Assembly (NCBI GenBank): GCA_020441225.1
Contig: JAGRMP010000042.1
Span: 1 to 7,765 of the forward strand
DNA length: 7,765 bases
Direction of reading: 5' to 3'
Source: Maritimibacter sp.
Lineage (GTDB): Bacteria > Pseudomonadota > Alphaproteobacteria > Rhodobacterales > Rhodobacteraceae
Position numbers and translations under genes: made by a program. Shown piece by piece: positions 6,474-7,765 of the stretch; the first letter of the stretch is position 1, and every line of letters begins with the position of its first letter. A model generated the notes under the pieces. It did no database searches, had not been told where the DNA came from, and worked only from the letters and a program-made list of their open reading frames with translations.

Positions 6474-7765
6474 TCAGACCGGCCCGGCGAGGCCGAACAG
6501 CCCGTCGAGGTCGAGATGCGCCGCACAATGGGCGGCGAGGGCGTCGAGCACCTGCTCGACGCCGTCTTCGTATCCGAACTCCGATACCGGCGCGCCGAGC
6601 CGGTCGAGATAGGCGCGGCGGAAGGCGTCGGCGCTGAACAGCCCGTGCAGATAGGTGCCCATTACCCGGCCGTCGGCCCGTGCCGCCCCGTCCATGCGCC
6701 CGTCCGCGAGCCGGAGCCAGCCGCGCGCGCAATCGGGGCCATCGGTGCGGCCGAGGTGGATCTCGTAGCCGCGCACGGGTGTGCCGGTGGTGGTCTCCTC
6801 GGCCTCGGTGAGCGCGAGCGTCTTGGCCGGTTCCAGCGTGGTCTCGACGTCGAGCAGCCCGAGTCCCGGCTCGGAGCCCGGCGCGCCTTCGATCCCGTCG
6901 GGATCGGCGATCACCCGGCCGAGCATCTGGTAGCCGCCGCAGATCCCGAGCACGTGCCCGCCGCGGCGCAGATGCGCTGCCAGGTCGATATCCCAGCCGT
7001 TGGCGCGGAAATCGGCGAGATCGGCGCGGGTGGATTTCGACCCCGGGATCAGCACCAGGCCCGCGTCGCCGGGCAGCGCGCGCCCGGGCTCGACGATGTC
7101 CACCGTCACGCCCGGTTCGGCAGACAGCGGGTCGAGGTCGTCGAAATTCGCGATCCGCGCGAGCCGGGGCACCGCGATCTTGAGCCCCGTCCCGGGCGCG
7201 CGGGGGACGAGGTCCATCACGTCCTCGGCGGGCAGCTTCCAGGCCTCGGCAAACCACGGCAACACGCCCAGATCGTGCCAGCCGGTGCGCCGCGCGATCT
7301 CCTGCGCGCCTTCGGCAAAGAGCGAGACGTCGCCGCGAAACTTGTTGACGATGAAGCCGCGGATCCGGTCGCGGTCGGCGGCGGGGAGGATCGCATGGGT
7401 GCCGACGAGCTGGGCGATCACCCCGCCGCGGTCGATGTCGCCGACCAGCACCACCGGCACTTCGGCCGCCTCGGCAAAGCCCATGTTGGCGATGTCGCCC
7501 GCGCGCAGGTTGATCTCGGCCGGGCTGCCCGCGCCCTCGATCAGCACGAGGTCCACGTCGCGCGCGAGCCGGTTGAAACTCTCCATTACGGCGGGCAACA
7601 GCGTGTCCTTGATCGCGCCATAGTCGCGCGCCTTGAGCGTCGCAAAACGGCTGCCCTGCACGATCACCTGCGCGCCGATATCGGTCTCGGGCTTCAAGAG
7701 CACCGGGTTCATGTCCACGGTCGGGGCGAGGCCGGCGGCGCGCGCCTGCAGCGCCTGCGCCCGGC
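6474..7765 (-). CDS. cobQ: Cobyric acid synthase, glutamine-hydrolysing (N-terminus off the window)
   Basis: CobQ/CbiP amidates adenosylcobyrinic acid a,c-diamide at the b, d, e and g side chains using glutamine and ATP, giving adenosylcobyric acid in cobalamin synthesis. The frame stays open to the right edge, where it reads [20 protein letters not shown], a typical internal CobQ segment, so the gene continues beyond 7765. About 430 codons are present; the N-terminal P-loop (G-T-x-S-D-V-G-K-S in the family) and roughly 60 residues are missing. Visible parts include [12 protein letters not shown], the dethiobiotin-synthetase-like [26 protein letters not shown] and [12 protein letters not shown]. 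The class I glutamine amidotransferase domain has its nucleophile Cys in [10 protein letters not shown] (codon 6939-6941) and a catalytic His in TYLHGLF (codon 6645-6647), so it looks active. The stop is TGA, the complement of 6474-6476. The gene converges on the PopZ-like gene. No other cobalamin gene is visible here. Confidence 0.96.
   Translation of the reverse strand, partial: RAQALQARAAGLAPTVDMNPVLLKPETDIGAQVIVQGSRFATLKARDYGAIKDTLLPAVMESFNRLARDVDLVLIEGAGSPAEINLRAGDIANMGFAEAAEVPVVLVGDIDRGGVIAQLVGTHAILPAADRDRIRGFIVNKFRGDVSLFAEGAQEIARRTGWHDLGVLPWFAEAWKLPAEDVMDLVPRAPGTGLKIAVPRLARIANFDDLDPLSAEPGVTVDIVEPGRALPGDAGLVLIPGSKSTRADLADFRANGWDIDLAAHLRRGGHVLGICGGYQMLGRVIADPDGIEGAPGSEPGLGLLDVETTLEPAKTLALTEAEETTTGTPVRGYEIHLGRTDGPDCARGWLRLADGRMDGAARADGRVMGTYLHGLFSADAFRRAYLDRLGAPVSEFGYEDGVEQVLDALAAHCAAHLDLDGLFGLAGPV

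Noticed and set aside
4013..6526. An 837-residue open frame on the minus strand antisense to the PopZ-like gene, and a 644-residue Ser/Ala-rich one at 4000-5934.
   Set aside because: These arise because the sense strand is almost entirely Ala, Glu and Asp codons in GC-rich DNA, which rarely yields stops on the reverse strand. Their products are biased low-complexity Arg/Gly or Ser/Ala strings with no family pattern, and the plus-strand frame has recognisable ends.
7716..7718. GTG as the cobQ start codon.
   Set aside because: The frame continues upstream as [15 protein letters not shown], standard internal CobQ sequence, so this codon is an internal Val.

Overview
The window looks like a piece of a high-GC alphaproteobacterial chromosome, most probably from the order Rhodobacterales. 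This rests on the protein sequences: the UvrD C-terminal half, the PCMT-like methyltransferase, the TolC-family protein and the acidic PopZ-like protein all read like members of that group. No database search was possible, so the placement is from recognition only. I see no mobile element, CRISPR array, phage gene or integration scar.

Layout, left to right. (1) Positions 1-1197 (+) hold the C-terminal half of a UvrD/PcrA-type DNA helicase; its 5' half lies outside the window. (2) Positions 1198-1752 are non-coding apart from a tRNA-Cys(GCA) on the minus strand at 1395-1468. The tRNA has an encoded CCA, a plausible promoter to its right and a weak hairpin to its left. I see no protein gene in the rest of this gap. 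(3) Positions 1753-2406 (+) encode a methyltransferase of the protein-L-isoaspartate O-methyltransferase fold that lacks the usual active-site signature. It is followed 102 nt later by a TolC-family outer membrane efflux/secretion channel (2509-3936, +), and a strong intrinsic terminator (3971-4007) closes this pair. (4) Positions 4037-6448 (+) encode an 803-residue, extremely Ala/Glu/Asp-rich protein. A PopZ-like N-terminal helix and a helical, basic C-terminus flank a disordered acidic linker of about 650 residues. (5) Positions 6474-7765 (-) hold cobyric acid synthase (cobQ), converging on the PopZ-like gene with only 25 nt between stops; its N-terminus runs off the right edge.

Most of the window is housekeeping: DNA repair, a tRNA, outer membrane export and cobalamin synthesis. 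The most unusual part is the PopZ-like protein. It has the three-part plan of a polar condensate scaffold (partner-binding helix, acidic disordered linker, C-terminal helices), but the linker is several times longer than in classical PopZ. The linker contains short in-frame tandem repeats and two pairs of spaced tryptophan motifs. The second point of interest is the PCMT-like protein, whose role is probably not classical isoaspartate repair.
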